A stretch of DNA of 46,306 bases from Actinomycetota bacterium. Lineage in GTDB: Bacteria > Actinomycetota > Acidimicrobiia > Acidimicrobiales > VFJN01. Position 1 is the first letter of the stretch. Every line of letters begins with the position of its first letter. Location: positions 1 through 46,306 of the forward strand of contig VFJN01000049.1 of NCBI GenBank assembly GCA_009886035.1, in the 5' to 3' direction. The position numbers and the translations under genes are program-made. Positions 18,758-27,810 of this stretch are shown one piece after another. Under the pieces are notes generated by a model. The model saw nothing but the letters and a program-made list of their open reading frames with translations, was not told where the DNA came from and ran no database searches.

Positions 18758-21673
18758 TCAGCTACAGCCGCTGGTGCTCCCGCAACTTGGGCAGGCATGA
18801 CAGGAACCGGCTCGCTGCATTTGGACACCGCACTGCATGCAGTACGGGGCATCGGAATGGGCGGCCGCGGGGCGTACGTTGGGATTGGGTTGGGCCGGGG
18901 CCACCCCTTCACCGGTGACGCCCGCCCGCTCGAGGAGGCTGAGTTCCTTGGGAGCGTCGGAAGCCGACAGCAGCGGCGAGTTGGCATCCATGCTGGGCGG
19001 ATCGGCCGGGATGTCCGTGCCCTGGCGGGTCTCGGTGACCGTCTCCTCCACCCCGGGGAGGGTGGGCTGCGTGCGCTCGCCGGTGGTGAGGATGTTGAGT
19101 TCAGTGCGCTCCTCGATCGAGAGGTAGTCCACCGCGAGCCGCCGGAAGATGTAATCGAGGATCGAACTGGCGATCCGTAGATCCGGGTCGTCGGTCATGC
19201 CGGCTGGCTCGAATCGGGTGTTGGTGAGGGTTTCCACGTAGACCCGCAGCGGCACCCCGTACTGCAGGCCGTAACTCACCGAGATGGCGAAGGCATCCAT
19301 GATGCCGGCAAGGGTGGAGCCCTGCTTGGAGATACGCAGGAAGATCTCGCCCGGGCGGCCGTCGTCGAACTCACCCACGGTGACGAAGCCCTTGCAGTCC
19401 GCCACCCGGAAATCGAAGGTGCGAGAGGTGCGCCGCCGGGGCAACTTTTCCCGGGTGGGTACCTTGATGACCTTCTCCACGATCTTCTCCACGATCTTCT
19501 CCACCACCACGGGCTCTACCCCGGTAGCGGCGAGGGCCCCGGCGAGAGGCTCGATGGCACTCTCTTTCTTGGCCGTGGACAGGGGTTGACCGACCTTGCA
19601 GTTGTCTCGGTAGATCGCAATGGCCTTGACCCCGAGCTTCCAGGCGTCGATGTGGAGTTGCTCCACCTCGTCGATGGTGGCTTCCTGGGGGAGATTCACC
19701 GTCTTGGAAATGGCCCCCGAGATGAAGGGTTGCACCGCCGCCATCATCCGAACGTGGCCCGAGTGGTGGATCGTGTTATCGCCCATCGAGCAGGCGAACA
19801 CCGACACATGCTCCGGGGCCAGGTGGGGGGCACCCAGAATCGACTTGTTCTCGTCGATGTAGGCGATGATCGCGGCGTTCTCGGCGGCGGTGTAGCCGAG
19901 GCGGGCGAGGGCACGGGGGACGGTCTGGTTCACGATCTGCATCGTGCCGCCGCCCACCAACTTCTTGACCTTGCACAGGCCCAGGTCGGGCTCGATGCCG
20001 GTGGTGTCGCAGTCCATCATGAGCCCGATGGTGCCGGTAGGGGCCAGCACGCTGGCCTGGGCGTTGCGCACCCCAACCTCACGGGCCAATGCGGTGGCAT
20101 CGTCCCAGCACTCCTGGGCGGCGCTGAGCAGGTGCGGCGGCACGAGTTCTTCGTCGATGTGGGCGGCGGCCTCTTGGTGCTGACGCAACACGCGCAGCAT
20201 GTGGTCCTCGTTGTCGGCGTAGCCGGCGAAGGCCCCCATCCGTGAGGCCGTGCGGGCCGAGGTGGCGTAGGAGTGGCCGGTCATCAGCGAGGTGATGGCC
20301 CCGGCGTACGCCCGGCCCTCGTCGCTGTCGTAGGGCAGGCCCAGGGCCATCAGCATGGCCCCCAGGTTGGCGTAACCGATGCCGAGTTGGCGGAAGGCAC
20401 GAGAGGTGTCGCCGATGGACTGCGTGGGGTAGTCGGCCCGGCCCACGAGGATCTCCTGGCCGGTGAACATGACCTCCACGGCGTGCTTGAACCCCTCTAC
20501 GTCGAAGGTATCAGTGGTGCCGGTGCCGGTGTCGTCGGAGAGATCGAGGAACTTCAACAAGTTGAGGCTGGCCAGGTTGCAGGCGGAGTTGTCCAGGTGC
20601 ATGTATTCGCTGCAGGGGTTCGACCCGTTGATGCGCCCGGTGTTGGCGGCGGTGTTCCAGTGGTTGATCGTGGTGTCGAACTGCATGCCGGGATCGGCAC
20701 ACTCCCAGGCGGCCGTGGAGATCTGGCGCATCAGGTCGCGGGCCTTGACCGTGCGCACGATGGCACCATCGGTTACGGCTCGAAGGTGCCAATCGGTGTC
20801 GTCCACCACGGCCTGCATGAACTCGTCGGTGACCCGGACGGAGTTGTTGGCGTTTTGGTACTGCACTGAGGCCATGTCTTTGCCGTCGAGGCTCATGTCG
20901 AAGCCGGCCTCTTCCAGGACCCGGATCTTCTTCTCCTCGCGGGCCTTGACCCACACGAACTCCTCTACGTCGGGGTGGTTGACATTGAGGATCACCATCT
21001 TGGCGGCCCGGCGGGTCTTGCCACCGGACTTGATGGTGCCGGCGGACGCATCGGCGCCCCGCATGAAGCTGACCGGACCGGAGGCGGTGCCGCCGCCCTT
21101 GAGAAACTCCACCGACGAACGGATCTTGGACAAGTTGATGCCCGAGCCCGAGCCGCCCTTGAAGATCGTGCCCTCCTCCACGTACCAGTTGAGGATGGAA
21201 TCCATCTGGTCATCCACCGCCAGGATGAAGCAGGCCGACGCCTGCTGCGGCACCCCCGGGACACCGATGTTGAACCACACGGGCGAGTTGAAGGCAGCCT
21301 TCTGGGTGACGAGAAGGTGCTTGAGTTCGACGTTGAAGGTGTCCGCTTCGTGCTCGTCGACGAAGTAGCCACCCTCGAGACCCCACTGCGTGATCGTGTC
21401 GGCGACGCGATCGATCACCTGCCGCAACGACCATTCCCGCTCCGCCGTGTTCGGGGTACCCCGGAAGTACTTCTGCGCCACGATGTTGGTGGCATTCAAC
21501 GACCACGACGTGGGGAACTCGACCCCGAGTTGCTCGAAGGCCACGGTGCCATCTCGGTAGTTCGTGATGCGCGCATCACGTTCTTCCCAGTCCAGCTCGT
21601 CGTAGGGGTGCACCCCGTCGGTGGTGAAGTGCCGGCGGATGCCGATGCCAGCCTGCTCAGGTGCCATTGCCAT
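18758..21673 (-). CDS. nrdJ: Vitamin B12-dependent (class II) ribonucleoside-diphosphate reductase
   Basis: 'NPCSEYMHLDNSACNLASLNL', 'LAPTGTIGLMMDCDTTGIEPD', C-terminal Cys-rich tail 'CHACPSCGSTSGCS'. Confidence 0.95.
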   Translation of the reverse strand: MAMAPEQAGIGIRRHFTTDGVHPYDELDWEERDARITNYRDGTVAFEQLGVEFPTSWSLNATNIVAQKYFRGTPNTAEREWSLRQVIDRVADTITQWGLEGGYFVDEHEADTFNVELKHLLVTQKAAFNSPVWFNIGVPGVPQQASACFILAVDDQMDSILNWYVEEGTIFKGGSGSGINLSKIRSSVEFLKGGGTASGPVSFMRGADASAGTIKSGGKTRRAAKMVILNVNHPDVEEFVWVKAREEKKIRVLEEAGFDMSLDGKDMASVQYQNANNSVRVTDEFMQAVVDDTDWHLRAVTDGAIVRTVKARDLMRQISTAAWECADPGMQFDTTINHWNTAANTGRINGSNPCSEYMHLDNSACNLASLNLLKFLDLSDDTGTGTTDTFDVEGFKHAVEVMFTGQEILVGRADYPTQSIGDTSRAFRQLGIGYANLGAMLMALGLPYDSDEGRAYAGAITSLMTGHSYATSARTASRMGAFAGYADNEDHMLRVLRQHQEAAAHIDEELVPPHLLSAAQECWDDATALAREVGVRNAQASVLAPTGTIGLMMDCDTTGIEPDLGLCKVKKLVGGGTMQIVNQTVPRALARLGYTAAENAAIIAYIDENKSILGAPHLAPEHVSVFACSMGDNTIHHSGHVRMMAAVQPFISGAISKTVNLPQEATIDEVEQLHIDAWKLGVKAIAIYRDNCKVGQPLSTAKKESAIEPLAGALAATGVEPVVVEKIVEKIVEKVIKVPTREKLPRRRTSRTFDFRVADCKGFVTVGEFDDGRPGEIFLRISKQGSTLAGIMDAFAISVSYGLQYGVPLRVYVETLTNTRFEPAGMTDDPDLRIASSILDYIFRRLAVDYLSIEERTELNILTTGERTQPTLPGVEETVTETRQGTDIPADPPSMDANSPLLSASDAPKELSLLERAGVTGEGVAPAQPNPNVRPAAAHSDAPYCMQCGVQMQRAGSCHACPSCGSTSGCS

Positions 21674-21771
21674 AGGTGTCCTTCGATCTTACGGAGAGTG
21701 AGTTGTGGGAGAGGGGGAAACGAGGGCCCAACGGACCCTTACCGATACCTGTGTTCACGGCTACGCCGCAA

Positions 21772-21787
21772 CCACTAGGTCTTGTGG
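21772..21787. promoter_or_regulatory. Candidate NrdR box 1 upstream of nrdJ
   Basis: CCACTAGGTCTTGTGG resembles the ACACTATATCTTGTGT-type NrdR box. Confidence 0.6.
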
Positions 21788-21813
21788 CTGCTGCACCAAA
21801 CGGCACCCCCGAG

Positions 21814-21829
21814 CCACAAGATGTAGGAA
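21814..21829. promoter_or_regulatory. Candidate NrdR box 2 upstream of nrdJ
   Basis: CCACAAGATGTAGGAA (reverse complement TTCCTACATCTTGTGG), 42 bp from box 1. Confidence 0.6.
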
Positions 21830-21831
21830 GA

Positions 21832-21861
21832 ACTACACCACTGTAACTACGTGTCTGTCAA
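21832..21861 (-). promoter_or_regulatory. Candidate nrdJ promoter
   Basis: Minus strand TTGACA - 18 nt - TGTAGT, just upstream of the NrdR-box-like pair. Confidence 0.45.
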
Positions 21862-22130
21862 CAATTTTCACCACAAATCTGAGAAATATCGTGCCGAAGC
21901 CGAGGCGTGACCCCAGGGAGGGCATTACTCGCCCAAGGAGCCGTGTAACCCACCACACCAAAAAACCGACTGCCACCAATCCGGATTGGTCACACCCCGG
22001 CCACCAGCACGAAAACCGACCCTAGAGAAGCCCCCTTGTGGACCGCTAGGGGAACATCCTGTGAATTACCCGGTTATTTTTCCCCTTCCAATCCACAGAT
22101 GATCCTTCGGGCTGGGGACGACCGCGCTGA

Positions 22131-24413
22131 TCATCCTCCGGGAGCGGCCACTACCTCCACGGGAATGCCGTTGAGCACGGCGTTACCCGAGATCGGATCG
22201 AAGAGAGTCTCGTCGGCGAGCAGGTTGCTGTTTACCCCCGCGTGCTCGTTGGCCACACCAAGTTGCACGCCCTCCATGTCGTGGCCCCACCCGTGAGGGA
22301 TACTCACCACCCCCGGGCGGATGGCATCGGTTACCTCTACCGCCACGGTGACCTCGCCCACCCGCGAGCGCACCCGAGCCAACTCACCATCAGCGATGCC
22401 GAGGGCGGCCGCGTCGTCGGGGTGCAGGTGCATCGTGCACTGGGACTTACCCTTCACGAGCACCTTGACGTTGTGCATCCAGGAGTTGTTCGAGCGCAGG
22501 TTGCGTCGGCCGACGAGCACAAAGGGATGGTCTCGCCGTCCGTCCAGACCCTCCTGCAACCGAGCGACATCAGCCACCAGGATCGCCGGGGCCAACGCGA
22601 TCATCCCGTCGGGCGTGCGCAGCACATCAGGCAGACGAGGCTTCAGGGCGCCGTAATCGATGCCGTGCGGGTGGGCGAGCAGGACCTCGAGCGAAACCCC
22701 GTCGGGGTCGGCACCGAAGCCCTCCCCGTAGGGGCCGGTGCGCAGGAGGAAGTCCACGATGCGCTCCGGGCCGGTGCGGGGTGCGAGCTCGGCGAGGATT
22801 TCCTCGGGCTCACGCCCGAAGATCGCACTCGTCTCGTCGGCCACGCTCCCCTGCACCATCGAGCCGATCATGAGGTCATCCACCACGGCGGGATCGGCCT
22901 CGGGCCCCGCCCCCTGGAGCACGAGCGCCAGGCGGGCCAGCACCTCCCACTCGCTGATCTCACCGTGTTCGAGCGGCAGCACCGGCTCGCTGTAGTTCGC
23001 CGTATCCCGCAACGCGAGCTGCAGCAGGGCGACGTCGTAGTGCCCCTTTTGGAGCGCCGAGGGCGACGGCAGGATGACATCGGCGTGGCGGGTGGTCTCG
23101 TTCACGTAGATGTCCACGGACACCATCGCCTCCAACCCGCCGAGGGCCGCATCGAGCCGGGCAGAGTTGGGGGTGGAGAGCACCGGGTTCCCGGCCACGG
23201 TCAGCAGCGCCTTCACCTGGCCCGGACCGGGCGTGTCGATCTCCTCGGCCAACGCCACGGCCGGGAGCTCGCCCATCGTCTCCGGCAGGCCGCGCACCCG
23301 GCTCGTGCGACGATGCAGCCGGATCTCGCGACCGAATCGCCGCTTCCCGCGGGTGTTGGAGGCCCCGGCCGCCGCCGTGGTGAACATGGCCCCGCCCACC
23401 CGGTCGAGGTTTCCGGTGAGCACGTTCAGCACATCCACGAGCCAGGACGTCAACGTCCCGAACTCGACGGTGGTGGTGCCGATCCGCCCGTAGACGCACG
23501 CCGTCGGGGCGGCGGCGAGCTCGTGGGCCATCCGTCGGATCGTGCGGGCATCCAAACCAGTGACGCCCGCCACCACCTCCGGTGTGAAGGGGGCACTGAG
23601 GGCCTCCACCTCGTCGAGGCCCGTCACCAGCTCCGCCAGCGGTCCGAGGTCCACCATGCCGTCGGCGAAGAGCACCTGCACCATTGCCATCAACAGATAG
23701 CCGTCGGCACCAGGACGGATCGCCACCCACTCCGAGGCCGCCTCCGCCGTGCGGGAACGCCGCGGATCCACCACCACGAGCTTCCCGCCGCGCCCGGTGA
23801 GCCGTTCGATCCGTCCGGGCCAGTCCGGCGCAGTGGCCAGGCTGCCATTGGACGCATAGGGGTTGGCCCCCAGCATGAGGAGGTGATCGGTGCGGTCCAC
23901 ATCGGGCACCGGCACGTTGAGGGCACCGCCGAACATGAGGGCCGCCGAGATCTCCTTCGGCCGCTGATCGACGGTGGATGCGGAGAAGATGTTGGTGGAC
24001 CCGAGAGCCCGGAGCACGGCCTTGTTGTAGAGCAAGCCCGCCAGGTTGTGGGCGTTGGGGTTTCCCACGTAGACGGCGCAGGCATCGCGGCCATCGCACT
24101 CGAGGATGGGCAACAGCAACCGTTCGATCTCTGCGAAGGCTTCCGTCCACGTTGCCTCCACGAACACCCCGTCACGCTTGATCAGCGGCGTGCGCACACG
24201 GTCAGGGTCTTCGTGGAGCTGCTTGAGGGTGGAGCCCTTGGGACAGATGTAGCCCTGGCTGAACACATCCTCCCGGTCGCCCCGGATACGGGTGACCTCC
24301 TCGTGGCCGGCGGCGGTGCGTTTGAGCGTGATCTCCAAACCGCAACTCGCCTCGCAGAGCGGACAGGTGCGGAAGGCGGTGCGGACCGCAAACGGTGGAT
24401 CGGTGATGCTCAT
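22131..24413 (-). CDS. Molybdopterin-dependent oxidoreductase (formate dehydrogenase/nitrate reductase-like)
   Basis: 'CPLCEASCGLEITL' FeS motif, 'YICPKGSTLKQLHEDPDRVRTPLIKR', C-terminal molydopterin dinucleotide-binding domain. Confidence 0.9.
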   Translation of the reverse strand: MSITDPPFAVRTAFRTCPLCEASCGLEITLKRTAAGHEEVTRIRGDREDVFSQGYICPKGSTLKQLHEDPDRVRTPLIKRDGVFVEATWTEAFAEIERLLLPILECDGRDACAVYVGNPNAHNLAGLLYNKAVLRALGSTNIFSASTVDQRPKEISAALMFGGALNVPVPDVDRTDHLLMLGANPYASNGSLATAPDWPGRIERLTGRGGKLVVVDPRRSRTAEAASEWVAIRPGADGYLLMAMVQVLFADGMVDLGPLAELVTGLDEVEALSAPFTPEVVAGVTGLDARTIRRMAHELAAAPTACVYGRIGTTTVEFGTLTSWLVDVLNVLTGNLDRVGGAMFTTAAAGASNTRGKRRFGREIRLHRRTSRVRGLPETMGELPAVALAEEIDTPGPGQVKALLTVAGNPVLSTPNSARLDAALGGLEAMVSVDIYVNETTRHADVILPSPSALQKGHYDVALLQLALRDTANYSEPVLPLEHGEISEWEVLARLALVLQGAGPEADPAVVDDLMIGSMVQGSVADETSAIFGREPEEILAELAPRTGPERIVDFLLRTGPYGEGFGADPDGVSLEVLLAHPHGIDYGALKPRLPDVLRTPDGMIALAPAILVADVARLQEGLDGRRDHPFVLVGRRNLRSNNSWMHNVKVLVKGKSQCTMHLHPDDAAALGIADGELARVRSRVGEVTVAVEVTDAIRPGVVSIPHGWGHDMEGVQLGVANEHAGVNSNLLADETLFDPISGNAVLNGIPVEVVAAPGG

Positions 24414-24456
24414 AGCGGGCTCCCAGGAGAACGAGGGGGGGCCATCATGCCCCGAG

Positions 24457-25197
24457 TTAGCCGAAGGTGGCGTCGGTGAGTCGGCCCACCGCCATGGTCA
24501 CCGCCATGGCCAGGCTCCCCCCCACCGCCACTCGCACCATCGCATTGAGCCGGGGGGCGCCGCCGAGGGCCGCCGCCAACACCCCCAAGGCGGCCAGCAC
24601 CACCAAGGCCACCACGATGGTCACCGCCGATCGACCCGCCCCGGGGGCGAGCACATAGGCACTAAGGGGTAGGGAAGCCCCGAGGGAAAATGCCACCGCT
24701 GAGGTGGCGGCGGCCTGAACCGGCCGTGCCGTGGTGACCTCGCTGAGGCCGAGTTCGTCCCGGGCATGAGCCACCAGAGCACCCGCCTCGGTGAGTTGGC
24801 GGGCCACCTCCGAAGCCAGTTCAGGCTCCAGCCCCCGTTGACGCCAGATCACGGCCAGTTCCTCCAACTCGGCTCGCGGGTGGTCGCGCAACGCCTGTTC
24901 TTCCATACGGAGATCGGCGTGTTCGATGTCGCGCTGGGAGGCCACCGAGACGTACTCCCCTGTTCCCATGGACAACGCCCCGGCCACCAGCCCGGCGAGG
25001 CCGGCAATGCGCACATCCCCGGTGGAGGCCCCACTGCTCGCCACGCCCACGATCAACGCGGCGGTGGACACCACCCCGTCGTTGGCCCCGAGGACCGCGG
25101 CGCGCAGCCACCCCGACCGGTGTGAACGATGCGACTCCGTGTGGTGGTGATGGTCCGGCGGCAACCCCGAAATGGGAACGTCATTGGTCTTGCGCAT
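24457..25197 (-). CDS. VIT1/CCC1 family transporter
   Basis: 'LRAAVLGANDGVVSTAALIVGVASSG' and 'GALSMGTGEYVSVASQRDIEHADL'. Confidence 0.93.
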   Translation of the reverse strand: MRKTNDVPISGLPPDHHHHTESHRSHRSGWLRAAVLGANDGVVSTAALIVGVASSGASTGDVRIAGLAGLVAGALSMGTGEYVSVASQRDIEHADLRMEEQALRDHPRAELEELAVIWRQRGLEPELASEVARQLTEAGALVAHARDELGLSEVTTARPVQAAATSAVAFSLGASLPLSAYVLAPGAGRSAVTIVVALVVLAALGVLAAALGGAPRLNAMVRVAVGGSLAMAVTMAVGRLTDATFG

Positions 25198-25229
25198 GCC
25201 ACCAGCCTGCCACCACTAGCGTCATTTCC

Positions 25230-25970
25230 ATGCGACGGTTGTGGCCTCATCCAGGCGAAGTCGAAGACATTGCCCCCACCGTGGCCGCCGATGCCCGCCC
25301 ACCGTGGCCCACGCGCCCGTGGCTCCTCGTGAACATGATCACCTCCCTCGACGGCGCGATCGCCATCGATGGCCGCTCCGGCGGCCTGGGCGGGCCGGCC
25401 GATGCCGCCTTGTTCTCGGCGCTACGGGGCATAGCCGACGTGATCCTCGTGGGTGCCGGAACCGCCCGAGCCGAGAACTATGGGCCCCCCCGACCGTCTG
25501 CCGCCACCCGCCGCGCCCGCCAGGACCGGGGGCAAGCACCGGCACCGCGCCTCGCGGTGGTCACCCGGTCACTCACCCTCGACTTGGCGGCCCCGCTTTT
25601 CGCCGAGGCGGAGGAACGGCCCTTCATCATCGCCCCCGGTGCCGCCGACCCCACTCGACTAGCAGAGGTGGCCAAGGTGGCGGAGGTAGTGCTGACCGGC
25701 GAGGCCGAGGTTGATCTCACGGCCGCGCTGGCCCAGTTGCGCCAGGCCGGCGTGGCGGTCATCACCTCGGAAGGCGGGCCCACTCTCAACGCGAGCCTGG
25801 CGGCGGAGGATCTCATCGACGAGTGGGCCATGTCGGTCGCCCCCCGGTTGGTCGGCGGAGACGCCGCCCGGGCGGTGATGGGCGCACCCTCGGTAGACCA
25901 CCGCTACCACCTCGACCGCTTGCTGGAAGGCGACGGCATTCTTCTGAGCCGGTGGCTTCGCCAGCGCTGA
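25230..25970 (+). CDS. Pyrimidine reductase family protein (RibD C-terminal-like)
   Basis: 'VNMITSLDGAIAIDGRSGGLGGPADAALFSALRGIADVILVGAGTARAENYGP' and 'SEGGPTLNASL'. Confidence 0.9.
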   Translation: MRRLWPHPGEVEDIAPTVAADARPPWPTRPWLLVNMITSLDGAIAIDGRSGGLGGPADAALFSALRGIADVILVGAGTARAENYGPPRPSAATRRARQDRGQAPAPRLAVVTRSLTLDLAAPLFAEAEERPFIIAPGAADPTRLAEVAKVAEVVLTGEAEVDLTAALAQLRQAGVAVITSEGGPTLNASLAAEDLIDEWAMSVAPRLVGGDAARAVMGAPSVDHRYHLDRLLEGDGILLSRWLRQR

Positions 25971-25975
25971 GACCG

Positions 25976-26464
25976 CTAGTGGCGTTTGGGTTCAGTGCGT
26001 TTGGACAGCATCGTCACTTCGCGCTCGAAGTCGCCGAGGTCGTCGAAGCCCAGGTAGACGCTGGCGAAGCGGACCCCCGCCACCGGGTCGGCCTCCCGTA
26101 ACTGTTCCAGCACCGCCTTGCCCACCACCGCCGAGGTGATCTCGGGGCCACCCTCCAGTCGCAGGGCATCTTCGATCGTCGTGATCAAGGCATCGAGTGA
26201 CTCACCCCCGTCCGCCTCCATGGGCCGCCCCTTGGCGGCCAAGCGGATGCCCAGCGCCACCTTCTCTCTATCGAAGGGCTGGCGGTCGCCGGAACGCTTC
26301 ACCACCACCAACACCGATTCCTCGAGGCGCTCAAAGGTGGTGAAGCGATGTTCGCACTGCACACAAGCCCGGCGGCGACGGATGGCCGAACCATCGTCGG
26401 CCTGCCGGGAATCCACCACCTTGTCGTCGTAGGAACCACACCCGGGGCATCGCACGACCTCCAC
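25976..26464 (-). CDS. nrdR: Transcriptional repressor NrdR
   Basis: N-terminal zinc ribbon 'RCPGCGSYDDKVVDSR', 'CVQCEHRFTTFER', ATP-cone domain. Confidence 0.97.
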   Translation of the reverse strand: MEVVRCPGCGSYDDKVVDSRQADDGSAIRRRRACVQCEHRFTTFERLEESVLVVVKRSGDRQPFDREKVALGIRLAAKGRPMEADGGESLDALITTIEDALRLEGGPEITSAVVGKAVLEQLREADPVAGVRFASVYLGFDDLGDFEREVTMLSKRTEPKRH

Positions 26465-26482
26465 GTTAGTGGGGTGAAGACC

Positions 26483-26935
26483 TCAGGGAACCGGCAACTC
26501 CACCTCTTGACCGACCACGATCAGATCGCCACCGTTGCGGGCCACGATCTGATCGACGGTGGCCCGCACATCGGCGCTGGGCGCCGTCGCCGTGGCCGCA
26601 ATCGACCACAGCGTGTCGCCCGGTTGAACCACCACGGTGCGAGCAGCCACCCCGGGCGTACCAATGGCAGCGACCGGGGTGGGCGAGAGTTCGCCGGCGG
26701 CGGGAGAGGGGATACCGCCGGCGATCCTGGCCATGGCAGTGATGGCCAGGAGAGTGAGGGCAACAACCATGGCGAGCGACACCAAAGCGACACCCACGCG
26801 GCGGCGCCGGAAGGTGGCCTGGGCGGCAAGGCGCCTCGGCGCACGGCCGCCCTCGAGCACCCGAAGGGCCCGACGAGCAGGCACCGCCGGACGATCGGGT
26901 AAGGCGGAGGGTTGGAAGGCAAGGGCGGAGGACAT
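26483..26935 (-). CDS. LysM domain protein, lexA-divergent (Rv2719c/DivS/YneA-like candidate SOS division inhibitor)
   Basis: One TM helix and 'VVVQPGDTLWSIAATATAPSADVRATVDQIVARNGGDLIVVGQEVELP' LysM. Position between nrdR and lexA as in Mycobacterium. Confidence 0.8.
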   Translation of the reverse strand: MSSALAFQPSALPDRPAVPARRALRVLEGGRAPRRLAAQATFRRRRVGVALVSLAMVVALTLLAITAMARIAGGIPSPAAGELSPTPVAAIGTPGVAARTVVVQPGDTLWSIAATATAPSADVRATVDQIVARNGGDLIVVGQEVELPVP

Positions 26936-26984
26936 GGGGCTAAGTCTCCTCAGGGGGTGTGACAGGACTGGACGGGCGTGACGG

Positions 26985-26996
26985 GAACACCCGTTC
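26985..26996. promoter_or_regulatory. LexA operator (SOS box) 1
   Basis: GAACACCCGTTC fits GAACNNNNGTTC. Confidence 0.75.
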
Positions 26997-27017
26997 GCTC
27001 CCCTGTACCATACCCCC

Positions 27018-27029
27018 GAACACTCGTTC
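27018..27029. promoter_or_regulatory. LexA operator (SOS box) 2
   Basis: cGAACACTCGTTCg. Confidence 0.8.
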
Positions 27030-27063
27030 GCCGTCAAGCCCCAACATCGCACAGCCGTTCGAC

Positions 27064-27075
27064 GAACGGGTGTTC
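27064..27075. promoter_or_regulatory. LexA operator (SOS box) 3
   Basis: cGAACGGGTGTTC. Confidence 0.75.
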
Positions 27076-27139
27076 TTGCCATCCCCCACCCCCCGTCGTA
27101 GGATCCCGAACATCCGTACCCCTCCGAAGGACTCCCACC

Positions 27140-27772
27140 ATGGCTGATGTCACCCTCACCCCGCGCCAACGCGAGGTCCTCGAGGTCATCGAGAAGTTCC
27201 AACGCGACCGCGGCTTCCCGCCCTCGGTGCGCGAAATCGGTCTGGCGGTGGGCCTCACCTCCCCCTCCACCGTTCATGCGCACCTCTCTACGCTCCAAAA
27301 ACTTGGCTTCCTCCGCCGCGACCCGTCTAAGCCGCGAGCTATCGAAGTGCGCTTCGACGCCACCTCGGGCGCACCGGTAGAACGCCGTCCGGTGCGCCAC
27401 GTGCCCCTCGTGGGCGATGTGGCCGCTGGCACCGATGTGCTCGCTCAGGAAAACATCGAAGAGACCCTCCCCCTCCCGGCCGATTTCACCGGCGAAGGCG
27501 ACCTGTTCATGCTGCGGGTGCGCGGCGATTCGATGGTGGACGCGGCCATCGTGGACGGCGACTACATCGTGTGTCATGCCCAGTCCACCGCCGACAACGG
27601 CGACATCGTGGTGGCAGGCATCCCCGGCGACGAAGCCACCGTGAAGACCTACACCCGCAAAGGTCGCCACGTGATCCTCCTCCCCGCCAACGCCCGCCTC
27701 TCCCCCATGGAATTCGATGCCGACGAGGTCGCCGTGTTCGGCCGGGTTGTCACCGTCCTGCGCCGCCTCTGA
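27140..27772 (+). CDS. lexA: LexA repressor
   Basis: 'LTPRQREVLEVIEKF..GFPPSVREIG', VAAG cleavage site, 'RGDSMVDAAI', 'VKTYTRKG'. Confidence 0.97.
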   Translation: MADVTLTPRQREVLEVIEKFQRDRGFPPSVREIGLAVGLTSPSTVHAHLSTLQKLGFLRRDPSKPRAIEVRFDATSGAPVERRPVRHVPLVGDVAAGTDVLAQENIEETLPLPADFTGEGDLFMLRVRGDSMVDAAIVDGDYIVCHAQSTADNGDIVVAGIPGDEATVKTYTRKGRHVILLPANARLSPMEFDADEVAVFGRVVTVLRRL

Positions 27773-27810
27773 CCACCCCCGACTACCGCTCTCGGCCTCC
27801 CTGACTAACA

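Noticed and set aside
19470-19504. Short tandem repeat 'cacgatcttctc'
   Set aside because: Inside nrdJ; it encodes EKIVEKIVEKVIK, a low-complexity linker typical of this family.
20611-20640. tRNA T-loop-like 'ggggttcgacccgt'
   Set aside because: Within the nrdJ coding sequence with no cloverleaf context.
18758-21673. Intein or inserted element within nrdJ
   Set aside because: The protein is contiguous, near the normal class II RNR length, and has no splicing motifs.
21674-22130. Possible cobalamin riboswitch upstream of the B12-dependent RNR
   Set aside because: I could not find the conserved B12-box core in the leader; the NrdR-box pair is the better supported control element.
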